The notes beneath the pieces are model-generated. The model did not search any database. It was not told the origin of the DNA and was given only the letters and a program-made list of their open reading frames with translations. Of a stretch of DNA of 64,000 bases, positions 1 to 8,160 are shown in pieces (the stretch's first letter is position 1; every line of letters starts with the position of its first letter). Position numbers and translations under genes: made by a program. The stretch is taken from the IMG/VR virus record IMGVR_UViG_3300008111_000002, positions 145,837 to 209,836 of that record. One strand, given 5' to 3'. The stretch is from a virus.

Positions 1-1
1 C

Positions 2-547
2 AAAGAAATACAACAAGTTCGTCAAATATTTAGACGATCGGTTGGTTCTAGATCGGGTGGCGGCGGGGGTGGCACTGTATTTGAACCGTTCAATTTAGCC
101 TATACAAATACATACTTGTTATCATCTACTAATATGGGCGGACTAGCTACCTATGAACTGTTTGCTGGGTATCAAGAAATGGTCGGAAGAATGTTTGGTG
201 CATTTATGAACTTTCATTGGATTCCTCAAAGTAGAAAACTAGTATTACAACAACGACCTAGAAATAACGAAGAGCTTATGCTTTGGTGTTATAATACTAG
301 GCCCGATAGTTCAATAATCAACGATACCTATGCTAGTCAGTGGATTAAAGATTATAGTTTGGCTAACTGTAAAATGATACTAGGTCAAGCCAGAGAAAAA
401 TTTGCACAAATTGCCGGCCCAGCTGGCGGAACTAGTCTTAATGGCACTACATTAAAAACAGAAGCTCAGACTGAAATGGATAAACTAGTTGATGATTTGA
501 TGAAATTAGTTCCTGGCGGTCACGGCTATACATTTATTATTGGTTGA
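2..547 (+). CDS. Neck protein, gp13-like (5' end outside window)
   Basis: The frame is open from the window edge, so the N-terminus is missing; 181 residues remain. After a Gly-rich linker (about residues 19-24) comes a region resembling the C-terminal half of T4-type gp13: an aromatic segment around MFGAFMNFHW, then a block ending WIKDYSLANCKMILGQAREKF and a Gly-rich stretch before a conserved SLNG-like turn. In the family this protein joins the head portal to the tail. The call rests on the resemblance of this C-terminal block to cyanophage gp13; gp14 would be the main alternative. Confidence 0.6.
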   Translation, partial: KEIQQVRQIFRRSVGSRSGGGGGGTVFEPFNLAYTNTYLLSSTNMGGLATYELFAGYQEMVGRMFGAFMNFHWIPQSRKLVLQQRPRNNEELMLWCYNTRPDSSIINDTYASQWIKDYSLANCKMILGQAREKFAQIAGPAGGTSLNGTTLKTEAQTEMDKLVDDLMKLVPGGHGYTFIIG

Positions 548-572
548 TTTTTTACTCTAGATAAATTATAAT
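544..572 (+). promoter_or_regulatory. Sigma-70 promoter for dNMP kinase
   Basis: TTGATT (544-549) and TATAAT (567-572) are separated by 17 bp. The -35 box overlaps the stop of the preceding neck gene. The following leader carries an AGGAG ribosome site before the ATG at 593. Confidence 0.55.
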
Positions 573-592
573 ACTCTAGTCTAGGAGATATT

Positions 593-1291
593 ATGATTAT
601 AGGAATCTGCGGTTTTATTGGCAGCGGTAAAGATACTGTTGCAGACTATCTAGTAAACTTTCATGGCTTTAGACGAGAAAGTTTTGCATCTACACTAAAA
701 GACGCAGTATCCTCGGTATTCGGCTGGGACCGTACGTTATTGGAAGGGCGTACAAAAGCCGCTCGTGAATGGCGAGAACAGGTAGATCCTTGGTGGTCAG
801 AACGCCTTAACATACCCACACTCACTCCTCGCTGGGTACTACAGTATTGGGGCACAGAAGTATGCCGTAAAGGCTTCCACGATGATATTTGGATTGCAAG
901 TTTAGAAAATAAACTTAGAAACTCTAAAGATTCGGTGGTAATTTCAGATTGTCGTTTTCCTAATGAAATTAAATCTATACGAGATGCCGGTGGTATTATT
1001 GTATGGGTAAAACGTGGCGCATTACCTGAATGGTACGAATGGGCATTGAATGCAAATCGGGGCGAGACAGGTAATATGTCTTGGGCAACCAGCAAGCATA
1101 ATTTAGAAAAAGCGAGAATTCATGCTAGTGAAACTGCTTGGGTCGGTACTAAGTTTGATCACGAATTGGATAATGATTCTACTATTGATGAATTATATAG
1201 TAAAATTAGAAATCTGGTACAAGATCCCCCTGACGCCAACGAACGCCCTCTTTATGTAGGACTCTCTGACAGTTTGCACATACAGTCTTAA
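593..1291 (+). CDS. gp1: Deoxynucleoside monophosphate kinase (gp1-like)
   Basis: 232 residues. The N-terminus carries a P-loop GFIGSGKDT (residues 7-15), the form seen in T4 gp1 and bacterial dNMP kinases. A later ISDCRFPNE segment (about residues 119-127) matches the conserved second motif of this family. The enzyme would phosphorylate dNMPs, including any modified nucleotides, to feed phage DNA synthesis. The start follows AGGAG and a sigma-70 promoter, so it is probably expressed early although it sits among virion genes. The 3' end overlaps the convergent zinc-motif gene by 86 bp. Confidence 0.85.
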   Translation: MIIGICGFIGSGKDTVADYLVNFHGFRRESFASTLKDAVSSVFGWDRTLLEGRTKAAREWREQVDPWWSERLNIPTLTPRWVLQYWGTEVCRKGFHDDIWIASLENKLRNSKDSVVISDCRFPNEIKSIRDAGGIIVWVKRGALPEWYEWALNANRGETGNMSWATSKHNLEKARIHASETAWVGTKFDHELDNDSTIDELYSKIRNLVQDPPDANERPLYVGLSDSLHIQS

Positions 1292-1538
1292 GATTATTTG
1301 GCCGACAATTGTTTAAATTTTCGTCTATATGATAAACATCAAACTGTTCTGGATGTTTACTGGTGTAACCACATTTATCACACTTGGATAATTTTTTATA
1401 TCCCGCTCTATACCATTTTGGTATAACATCATCATTGCCGTAAAGACAGGTTTCACACTTACTTCTATAGTAAGTTTTACCATTTTTATGGTAATTAACT
1501 GCTGCGGGCCGTAAACCACACTTACATAAGGGTCTCAT
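1206..1538 (-). CDS. Small HNH-like / zinc-ribbon protein
   Basis: 110 residues with four cysteine pairs (CKCG, CETC, CDKCG, CANC) that could form two zinc ribbons, and a VYHIDENLNN segment followed by NLKTVC like the core of HNH nucleases. Similar small proteins are common in T4-type marine phages; whether this one cuts DNA is unknown. A TAAATA box lies exactly 5 nt before the ATG and there is no ribosome site. The gene runs against and overlaps the dNMP kinase C-terminal coding region. Confidence 0.65.
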   Translation of the reverse strand: MRPLCKCGLRPAAVNYHKNGKTYYRSKCETCLYGNDDVIPKWYRAGYKKLSKCDKCGYTSKHPEQFDVYHIDENLNNCRPNNLKTVCANCQRVLHKEGVRWRQGDLVPDF

Positions 1539-1543
1539 AAAAA

Positions 1544-1549
1544 TATTTA
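1544..1549 (-). promoter_or_regulatory. Late-promoter-like TAAATA box
   Basis: TAAATA on the minus strand, separated from the ATG at 1538 by five T residues. The spacing would put the transcription start at or next to the initiation codon. Confidence 0.5.
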
Positions 1550-1612
1550 CCCTTTTTGGCCCCTTTTCTTCTGGTTGTAAGCTACCGTTTTTTCAAAATG
1601 GCAATAAATATA

Positions 1613-1620
1613 TTAGAGTA
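1613..1620 (+). promoter_or_regulatory. Late-promoter-like AATAAATA box before tail sheath
   Basis: AATAAATA lies 24 bp upstream of the sheath ATG and resembles the T4 late consensus TATAAATA. No -35 box is evident, as expected for a gp55-type late promoter. A GGGAGA ribosome site follows. Confidence 0.55.
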
Positions 1621-1643
1621 TTTAATACCGGGAGATTTATCAG

Positions 1644-4600
1644 ATGGCAACATTAAATTCACCAGGCGCATCAGTAACCGTCATTGACGAAAGTTTCTAT
1701 ACGCCAGCAGAGCCAGGTACAGTTCCACTAATAGTAGTGGCTACCGGACAGAATAAAACAAATGGCGCAGGCACAGGCACAGCCGTAGCGACCACAAAAG
1801 CAAATGCAGGTAAAGCATTTAAAATTACCAGTCAAAGAGACTTAGTTGATAACTATGGGGTTCCTTTCTTTGAAAAAACAGTAAGTGGAACACCAGTACA
1901 TGGATCTGAAAGAAACGAATACGGTCTTTTATCAGCGTACAGCTTATTAGGTGTATCCAATGCTGCTTTTATTGTAAGAGCAGACATTGATTTAACTCAG
2001 CTTGCTGGAAGCACAACAGCCCCGGGAGCGAACCCTGACAATGGTGACTGGTGGTTAGATACTGCCAACACCGCATGGGGTATTTTTGAATGGAATGGAA
2101 ACGCAGCCAGCACAACAGGCGGTCAGAAATTTGCATCAAAGACTCCAATTGTGTTAACATCAGATGATAACGTTAATCTTGAAAATAGTGGTTCATATGG
2201 TCGTGCTCCAAAATCAAGTGTTGGAGTTCCGGGCGACTATGCTGTAGTTGCAGAAATGAATGAGACCTACACTGTTGATAAAGAATCTGTAAAGATTTTT
2301 TATAAGAGAGATACCACTTTATTAGGTGGCGATGCTTGGGTACTAGTTGGTTCTACTGCATGGGCTGCTAGTCATGCTACAGTAAAAAGTACAGTAACAA
2401 GCCCATCAATTACAGCTGGACAAACATTTTTAATTAACGGTGTAACTGTAACAGCTACTGGCACTGATGCAACATCTTTAGTAACAGCAATTAATGCACT
2501 TAACATCAACGGCGTAACCGCAGCAAAAAGCTTTGATAGAGTATATCTATACACAGATGCTACTAACGACGATAATGTTGGCGATTCTGCTAGATCAAAT
2601 GCAATTATTATTGCCAGTGGCGGCGGAAATTCTGGAACAATCTTAACAGACGTTGGACTTACTGCTGGTACCTACTACGGTCCACAGTTACAAATGAGTC
2701 CACATACACAGGTTCCTGAATTTAGATCAGACGACACAAATCCACGACCAAGCGGTAGTGTATGGATCAAAACAACAGAACCAAATATTGGATCTCGTTG
2801 GAGATTAAAACAATGGAGCAGCGGTACAAGTCTATGGACTGCTAAAGAATCTCCATTATATGCAACAACACATGCAGCTATTTTTAATTTAGATAGAACA
2901 GGCGGTGGCACAAATATTCCGGTCGATACAGCATTTATTCAATATAATTCAACAGAAGATTTTGGATACGATAACACTCCACAGACAGCAACTTTCCGTG
3001 TATGGAAAAGAAAAGTTGCTGGACAAACTAGAGTAGTATCTGCTCCTGTTGCAGCAAATACATTTATAGCTGGAACAAATACTTTTACTATTCGAGAAAT
3101 GGTAAAAGGTCAGTTAGCTCTTGACACAGCAAAAACTGTAACATTTACAGCAACCGCGGGTGCTTCTGATTCTGACAGAATCGCTACTGCAATTAATGCT
3201 TTAGGATTAACACAGGTTGAAGCAAGTGTAACCAGTGCAAATGAAGTTGTAATTGTCCACAAAACAGGTGGAGATATTAGATTCACCGACGGAACGAATG
3301 TTCCATTGGGTAAAATCTTTACAGCATTTAACCAATCGGCATTAACAGGTACAGCTAATTTATATTCTTTAGTTGGTATTGGTACCGGTGGTACTTTCTT
3401 AGCAAGTAACTGGTTACCATTGTTTAACGCATCGAATGATTTTAAATCTAAGAGATCTGCGCCGTTAAACGAGCCAGCTGACGGACAACTATGGTTTAAT
3501 CCTAGTTTCAGCGATGTAGACATTATGACACATAACGGTACATCATGGAAAGGTTACAAAACAGTATTTCCAAATACTGACCCAGCAGGTCCAATTGTTG
3601 CAGCTTCAAAACCAACAACACAAAGTGACGGCACTGCATTAGTAGACAATGATTTATGGATTAGTACAGCAGATGCTGAAAACTTCCCAACTATCTACAG
3701 ATATAATAATAATACTAAGGAATGGGTATTAGTAGATAAAACTGATGATCAATCAGAAGAGGGTGTTGTGTTTGCTGATGCACGTTACGGTTCAAGCGGT
3801 GCTACAGGAAACGTAGCAGCAAGTATTGTGACATTGTTAACAAATGATTTTGTTGATCCAGATGCTCCAGATCCAGCAAACTATCCAAGAAGTATTTTGT
3901 TATACAACACAAGACGTAGCAGTGGCAACGTTAAAAAATACAGAAATAATTATATCGATACAACTAAAGACAACACACGTTATCTAGGTCAATCTATGGC
4001 TGCTTACGCAACTGATCGTTGGGTAACTGCAAGTGGTAATCAAGAAGACGGTAGTGGAACTTTTGGACGCATTGCTCAGCGTCAAGTAGTTGTACAGGCA
4101 CTTAAAGCTGCTGTCGATACAAGTCAAGAAATTCGCGACGAAGAGCGTCGTAACTTTAATTTAATTGCTTGTCCGGGGTATCCTGAGCTATTAAGCAATC
4201 TAGTTAATTTAAATCTTGATCGCGGTGTAACATCATTTGTTCTTGGGGATAGTCCACTAAGACTAACAGCAGATTCAACTAGTTTAACCAACTGGGGAAC
4301 TAATGCTAACGGTGCATTAGACAACGGTGATAAGGGACTAGTAAGCTACGATGAATACAGTGCAGTTTGGTATCCAAACGGATTCACTACAGATCTAAGC
4401 GGTGTGAACGCAGTGGTACCAGCAAGTCACATGATGTTACGTACAATTGCTTTAAGTGATCAAGTAAGTTATCCATGGTTTGCACCAGCTGGTACAAGAC
4501 GTGGCGGTATTACAAATGCAACAGCAGTTGGTTATATTGATAGATCAACTGGAGAATTCCAACAAGTAGCATTAAACGAAGGACAGCGAGATACATTATA

Positions 4601-5000
4601 TGATATTAAAGTAAATCCAATCGCGTTCTTTAACGGCGTTGGGCATGTTGCATATGGTCAAAAAACTCGTGCAAGAAATGCAAGTGCATTAGATAGAATT
4701 AATGTAGCACGTTTAGTAGTTTACCTACGTAGTCAATTAAGTAAATTGGCTCGCCCGTACGTGTTTGAACCAAACGATAAAATTACTCGTGATGAAATCA
4801 AACAAGCATGTGACAGTCTATTACTTGAACTAGTAGGTTTAAGAGCAATCTATGACTTCGCAGTTGTGTGTGATGAATCTAATAACACTCCAACTAGAAT
4901 TGATAGAAATGAGCTTTATGTAGATATTGCAATCGAACCAGTGAAGGCCATTGAGTTTATCTACATTCCATTACGTATCAAAAATACAGGGGAGATTTAA
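1644..5000 (+). CDS. gp18: Tail sheath protein, enlarged (gp18-like)
   Basis: 1118 residues, against 659 for T4 gp18. The N-terminal start (SPGASVTVIDESF) and C-terminal third (KLARPYVFEPNDKITRDEI and IAIEPVKAIEFIYI) are typical of contractile sheath proteins. The middle has been expanded. Two segments centred near residues 255 and 480 share an ING/VTVTATG-style beta motif followed by an AINALxxxxV motif. Four segments near residues 130, 370, 611 and 668 share a G/D-x-L/V/W-W-I/L/F ... W/Y-N pattern. These insertions probably form domains on the outside of the sheath. It is followed after 3 nt by the tail tube gene, the usual T4 order. Confidence 0.9.
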   Translation: MATLNSPGASVTVIDESFYTPAEPGTVPLIVVATGQNKTNGAGTGTAVATTKANAGKAFKITSQRDLVDNYGVPFFEKTVSGTPVHGSERNEYGLLSAYSLLGVSNAAFIVRADIDLTQLAGSTTAPGANPDNGDWWLDTANTAWGIFEWNGNAASTTGGQKFASKTPIVLTSDDNVNLENSGSYGRAPKSSVGVPGDYAVVAEMNETYTVDKESVKIFYKRDTTLLGGDAWVLVGSTAWAASHATVKSTVTSPSITAGQTFLINGVTVTATGTDATSLVTAINALNINGVTAAKSFDRVYLYTDATNDDNVGDSARSNAIIIASGGGNSGTILTDVGLTAGTYYGPQLQMSPHTQVPEFRSDDTNPRPSGSVWIKTTEPNIGSRWRLKQWSSGTSLWTAKESPLYATTHAAIFNLDRTGGGTNIPVDTAFIQYNSTEDFGYDNTPQTATFRVWKRKVAGQTRVVSAPVAANTFIAGTNTFTIREMVKGQLALDTAKTVTFTATAGASDSDRIATAINALGLTQVEASVTSANEVVIVHKTGGDIRFTDGTNVPLGKIFTAFNQSALTGTANLYSLVGIGTGGTFLASNWLPLFNASNDFKSKRSAPLNEPADGQLWFNPSFSDVDIMTHNGTSWKGYKTVFPNTDPAGPIVAASKPTTQSDGTALVDNDLWISTADAENFPTIYRYNNNTKEWVLVDKTDDQSEEGVVFADARYGSSGATGNVAASIVTLLTNDFVDPDAPDPANYPRSILLYNTRRSSGNVKKYRNNYIDTTKDNTRYLGQSMAAYATDRWVTASGNQEDGSGTFGRIAQRQVVVQALKAAVDTSQEIRDEERRNFNLIACPGYPELLSNLVNLNLDRGVTSFVLGDSPLRLTADSTSLTNWGTNANGALDNGDKGLVSYDEYSAVWYPNGFTTDLSGVNAVVPASHMMLRTIALSDQVSYPWFAPAGTRRGGITNATAVGYIDRSTGEFQQVALNEGQRDTLYDIKVNPIAFFNGVGHVAYGQKTRARNASALDRINVARLVVYLRSQLSKLARPYVFEPNDKITRDEIKQACDSLLLELVGLRAIYDFAVVCDESNNTPTRIDRNELYVDIAIEPVKAIEFIYIPLRIKNTGEI

Positions 5001-5003
5001 TAA

Positions 5004-5657
5004 ATGGCAATTACCTCATTAAACAAATACACAGTACCGTTAGCTAGTAATCAATCTAGCTCTACGCAAGGTCTGTTAATGCCAAAACTCAAGTATCGCT
5101 TTAGAGTGATACTACAAGGATTTGGTGCAACTGGTTCTATTTCAACAGAACTGACCAAGCAGGTAATGGACATTACCAGACCAAAAGTTAGTTTTGAAGA
5201 AATGGAAATTCCTGTATACAATTCTAAAGTTTATCTAGCAGGAAAGTATACTTGGGAAACAATGACATTAACTTTAAGAGATGATGCTAGTGGCAACGTT
5301 CAACGTCTAGTTGGCGAGCAAATTCAGAAACAATTTGACTTTATGGAGCAAGCCGCAGCACGTTCTGGTATTGACTATAAGTTTACAACTAAGATTGAAA
5401 TCTTAGATGGCGGCAATGGTGCAAGTGCTCCAACTACTTTAGAAACTTTTGAAGTATACGGTTGCTTTATTCAAAACGCAGATTACGGCGAGATGAATTA
5501 CGGAACTAACGAACCTGCAACAGTAGCATTAACTATTAGATTTGATAATGCCGTACAATACAAAGGCGGTCAGATCGACGGTATTGGTCGTGCAATTGGT
5601 CAGCGTGTTGCTGCTGGCGCTGGAAGTACTGGCGGTGGTTCAGCAACAGTTGGTTAA
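5004..5657 (+). CDS. gp19: Tail tube protein (gp19-like)
   Basis: 217 residues; T4 gp19 has 163. It contains the typical tube segments: LKYRFRVILQGFG near the N-terminus, then ITRPKVSFEEMEIPVYNSK and YTWETMTLTLRDD. The C-terminus is a Gly/Ala/Ser-rich tail. It lies directly behind the sheath gene with GGGGAG as ribosome site, and a strong hairpin terminator follows. It would polymerise into the inner tail tube around the DNA channel. Confidence 0.85.
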   Translation: MAITSLNKYTVPLASNQSSSTQGLLMPKLKYRFRVILQGFGATGSISTELTKQVMDITRPKVSFEEMEIPVYNSKVYLAGKYTWETMTLTLRDDASGNVQRLVGEQIQKQFDFMEQAAARSGIDYKFTTKIEILDGGNGASAPTTLETFEVYGCFIQNADYGEMNYGTNEPATVALTIRFDNAVQYKGGQIDGIGRAIGQRVAAGAGSTGGGSATVG

Positions 5658-5678
5658 TTAAGACTGTAGCAATAATAA

Positions 5679-5710
5679 AAAGCCCAGAGCAACTTCTGGG
5701 CTTTTTTATT
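5679..5710 (+). terminator. Rho-independent terminator
   Basis: Stem AGCCCAGA/TCTGGGCT with a short loop, followed by six T; also preceded by A-rich sequence so it may work in both directions. It ends the sheath-tube transcript. Confidence 0.8.
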
Positions 5711-5711
5711 C

Positions 5712-5719
5712 AATAAATA
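5712..5719 (+). promoter_or_regulatory. Late-promoter-like AATAAATA box
   Basis: The box ends 5 nt before the ATG at 5725. No ribosome site is present between them. Confidence 0.55.
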
Positions 5720-5724
5720 AATGT

Positions 5725-6852
5725 ATGGCAAATAAATTCACACGTTTCTTAAATGGTATTGTTAACGGAGCAACAAATCCAAAAGGCAACATGGCCAACT
5801 GGAGGCATGCTACTCGAATCTTTGTTGATAATAACTATGCATTGGCGCCAAGAACAAAATTCATGTTCTTTGTGCAATTTAATATTAGTAATGAAGCAGT
5901 TGGCGCGACCTCATTTAATGAAAGACACAGCGGAGAAGTAGGTCTATTAGTAAAAACTGCAGATTTACCAAAATATGCTTTTGATCAAGTTATTAAAAAT
6001 CAATATAATAGAAAAAAGATTTTATATAAACAAATTAACTATGAACCTATAACTATTACTCTTCACGATGATAATACTGGTGTTGTTAATGCTATGTGGG
6101 CATTATATTACGGAACCCATATTGCTGATAGATTAGCACCGACTGCTGCATATACCACTGATCATTATCGTCCTGCTGCTCAAGACATGGAGAATTATAA
6201 TTATGGAATGGATAATCGATATTTTTCTCCCTTTTTTAATAGTATTTCAATTTATACAATGAGTCGTCGAAGATACAACGGATATACATTAATTAATCCA
6301 AGAATTACAAATTGGTCGCACGGCAATCTTTCCTATGCAGAAAGTGGAACTGCAGAAAGTCAAATGACTCTTTCATATGAAGCTGTTCAATATAGTTCTG
6401 GTCAAGTATTTCAAGATGTTCCAGATGGTTTTGCCAAAGGTGCATACTATGACTTGGTACCTAGTCCGTTAAGTGTTGCTGGCGGTGGCGTCAGTAATTT
6501 GTTTGGCGATGGCGGAGTTTTATCAGGAATGGAATCAGTATTTGGAGATGTATCAAAAGGCAATATTTTTACTAAAAAAGGCGGATTTTTAAATACCGCT
6601 ATTGCCGCAATTAATACTGCAAAAAATCTAAGTAATTTGACTAAAGAAGGTTTAGCAGCAGAATTTGCAAATATTTTATCATCACCCGGAGGATTTGATG
6701 CTGCCGTTAATACCGTAGGAGGTATTGTTGGAACAGTATTTCCTAAAAATGCCGGAACCAGTCCATCAAATAACGACGGAGTAGCATCGCCAAGAACCAT
6801 TGCAACTGCTGCATTTACCGGAGCTCCTGTGACATCACCATCAGGAGAATAA
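5725..6852 (+). CDS. Tail-tube-fold protein (gp19/gp54-like)
   Basis: 375 residues. Residues about 40-245 follow the tube fold: KFMFFVQFN, a V-x-LLVKTADLPKY segment, YEPITITLHDD and a C-terminal MTLSYEAVQY strand. A Gly/Ser/Thr-rich tail of about 130 residues follows. Proteins of this fold act as tail tube, as the tube-baseplate junction (gp54) or as baseplate core. Position right after gp19 and before packaging genes supports a virion role; the exact ring it forms cannot be told. Confidence 0.65.
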   Translation: MANKFTRFLNGIVNGATNPKGNMANWRHATRIFVDNNYALAPRTKFMFFVQFNISNEAVGATSFNERHSGEVGLLVKTADLPKYAFDQVIKNQYNRKKILYKQINYEPITITLHDDNTGVVNAMWALYYGTHIADRLAPTAAYTTDHYRPAAQDMENYNYGMDNRYFSPFFNSISIYTMSRRRYNGYTLINPRITNWSHGNLSYAESGTAESQMTLSYEAVQYSSGQVFQDVPDGFAKGAYYDLVPSPLSVAGGGVSNLFGDGGVLSGMESVFGDVSKGNIFTKKGGFLNTAIAAINTAKNLSNLTKEGLAAEFANILSSPGGFDAAVNTVGGIVGTVFPKNAGTSPSNNDGVASPRTIATAAFTGAPVTSPSGE

Positions 6853-6853
6853 T

Positions 6854-7222
6854 ATGCCAACTAATTTACCACCAAGACAATATACAGATACTGGTCAAGC
6901 AACAAAATTATTTTTTGATAGTTATGGAAGAGCACCTTTAGAATTCAATGCCAACGAAGTTGGAGCAGCGCAGGCATTTTTTGAAGAAAAAGGATTTGAT
7001 ATCGATGCCGCCGCGTTAACATCGGCTGTTCTTTTAAAACAGGCTAAGATTGATAATGTAAATGTATTTGAAATATTAGATACATTAAAAGGATTGAACA
7101 ATCTTCAGTTAAGTTCAATTGTTGCAGAAATTATTAATAATAATAGACCAGCAACATCCACTCTAGGTTATAGAGCAGTAAAAGTAACTAACGACTCTGT
7201 TAATAGAAATATAATACCATAA
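6854..7222 (+). CDS. Conserved T4-type virion-cluster protein, function unknown
   Basis: 122 residues. A central helical block (TSAVLLKQAKIDNVNVFEIL followed by DTLKGLNNLQLS) is familiar from small proteins next to gp4 in cyanophage-like T4 relatives. It starts 1 nt after the previous stop behind GGAG and ends 1 nt before the gp4 start. Probably a minor virion or assembly protein. Confidence 0.55.
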   Translation: MPTNLPPRQYTDTGQATKLFFDSYGRAPLEFNANEVGAAQAFFEEKGFDIDAAALTSAVLLKQAKIDNVNVFEILDTLKGLNNLQLSSIVAEIINNNRPATSTLGYRAVKVTNDSVNRNIIP

Positions 7223-7223
7223 T

Positions 7224-7667
7224 ATGTCGTCAAGATTTGCTCAAGGTAAATTTGAAATGAAAAATCCCGACAAATACATCGGGAAGAAAACTCCGCTAGC
7301 TCGTAGTAGTTGGGAATTTGTTTTTATGAAAATGTTAGATGAACATCCCGGAGTTGAACATTGGGCTAGTGAAAGTATACAAATACCTTATAGAGATCCA
7401 TTAACTGGAAAATATACAATATATGTTCCGGATTTTTTTGTTCAGTATACTGATAAAAGTGGAAAAAAACATGCAGAAGTGGTAGAAGTAAAACCCCAGA
7501 GTCAAACACTAAGAGAACACACTGGTAAGAGTCAATATAATCAAGCGCAATATGTTAAAAACTTAGCCAAGTGGGAAGCTGCCGTTGCTTGGTGTAAACA
7601 AAAAGGTATCAAGTTTAGAGTAGTAAACGAAGGCGATATTTTCCATCAGGGTAAAAAACGTAGATAA
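7224..7667 (+). CDS. gp4: Head completion nuclease-fold protein (gp4-like)
   Basis: 147 residues, close to T4 gp4 (150). It has a PD-(D/E)XK-type arrangement: W-EF early (residue ~26), YVPDFFV (about residues 73-79) and EVVEVKP (about 89-95), like TnsA-fold endonucleases. In T4, gp4 stabilises the filled head before tail joining. Context among virion and terminase genes agrees. Confidence 0.8.
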   Translation: MSSRFAQGKFEMKNPDKYIGKKTPLARSSWEFVFMKMLDEHPGVEHWASESIQIPYRDPLTGKYTIYVPDFFVQYTDKSGKKHAEVVEVKPQSQTLREHTGKSQYNQAQYVKNLAKWEAAVAWCKQKGIKFRVVNEGDIFHQGKKRR

Positions 7668-7675
7668 GTATTGAT

Positions 7676-8152
7676 ATGACTAAAAAACTTGAAGACCTTT
7701 TTAACTTACCTGAAAAAAAAGATGAAAAATATGTTTCATCAGTACCTGCCGAACACGAGCAGGTAAAAGATTTAGATCGTAGCTATAAAGAAGTTGAAGA
7801 AATAACCAAATCATTACCTGAAATTAAAGAATTAGAAAATCTTGATGAAAAAGAATTAGACGATCTAGCTCAAAAAGCTGAACAAGCATATGATGATTTA
7901 ATGGATTTGGGCATGAATGTAGAAGTGCGATATGCTAGTAGAATTTTTGAAGTTGCTAGTAGTATGTTAGGACACGCAATTACTGCTAAATCTAATAAAG
8001 TTGAAAAGAAATTAAAAGCTATTGATTTACAGCTTAAAAAGTACAAAATAGACAAAGATACGCCAAGTTCAGAAAACGATGTATTAAATGGACAAGGATT
8101 TATTATTACAGATAGAAATGAGCTGATGAAAAAACTCAGCCAAAAGGAATAA
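7676..8152 (+). CDS. gp16: Terminase small subunit (gp16-like)
   Basis: 158 residues, highly charged and mostly helical, beginning KKLEDLFNLPEKK, the hallmark start of T4-type gp16 in cyanophages. A central EVRYASRIFEVASSMLGHAI segment and a following KKLKAIDLQLKKYK helix match the oligomerising core. It would form the ring that recognises DNA and regulates gp17. The large subunit lies 1.3 kb downstream. Confidence 0.75.
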   Translation: MTKKLEDLFNLPEKKDEKYVSSVPAEHEQVKDLDRSYKEVEEITKSLPEIKELENLDEKELDDLAQKAEQAYDDLMDLGMNVEVRYASRIFEVASSMLGHAITAKSNKVEKKLKAIDLQLKKYKIDKDTPSSENDVLNGQGFIITDRNELMKKLSQKE

Positions 8153-8155
8153 ATA
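8149..8155 (+). promoter_or_regulatory. Late-promoter-like ATAAATA box
   Basis: ATAAATA ends exactly 5 nt before the ATG at 8161, and it overlaps the end of the small terminase gene. An AAAGGA lies upstream of the box and would not be in a transcript from it. Confidence 0.5.
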
Positions 8156-8160
8156 TACGT

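Noticed and set aside
1206-1538. HNH-like gene as a homing endonuclease within an intron
   Set aside because: It lies between complete genes; no split gene or group I intron structure was visible around it.
3110-3523. 137-codon minus-strand frame inside the sheath gene
   Set aside because: Lies wholly within the tail sheath coding sequence and has no ribosome site or recognisable domain; a shadow frame.
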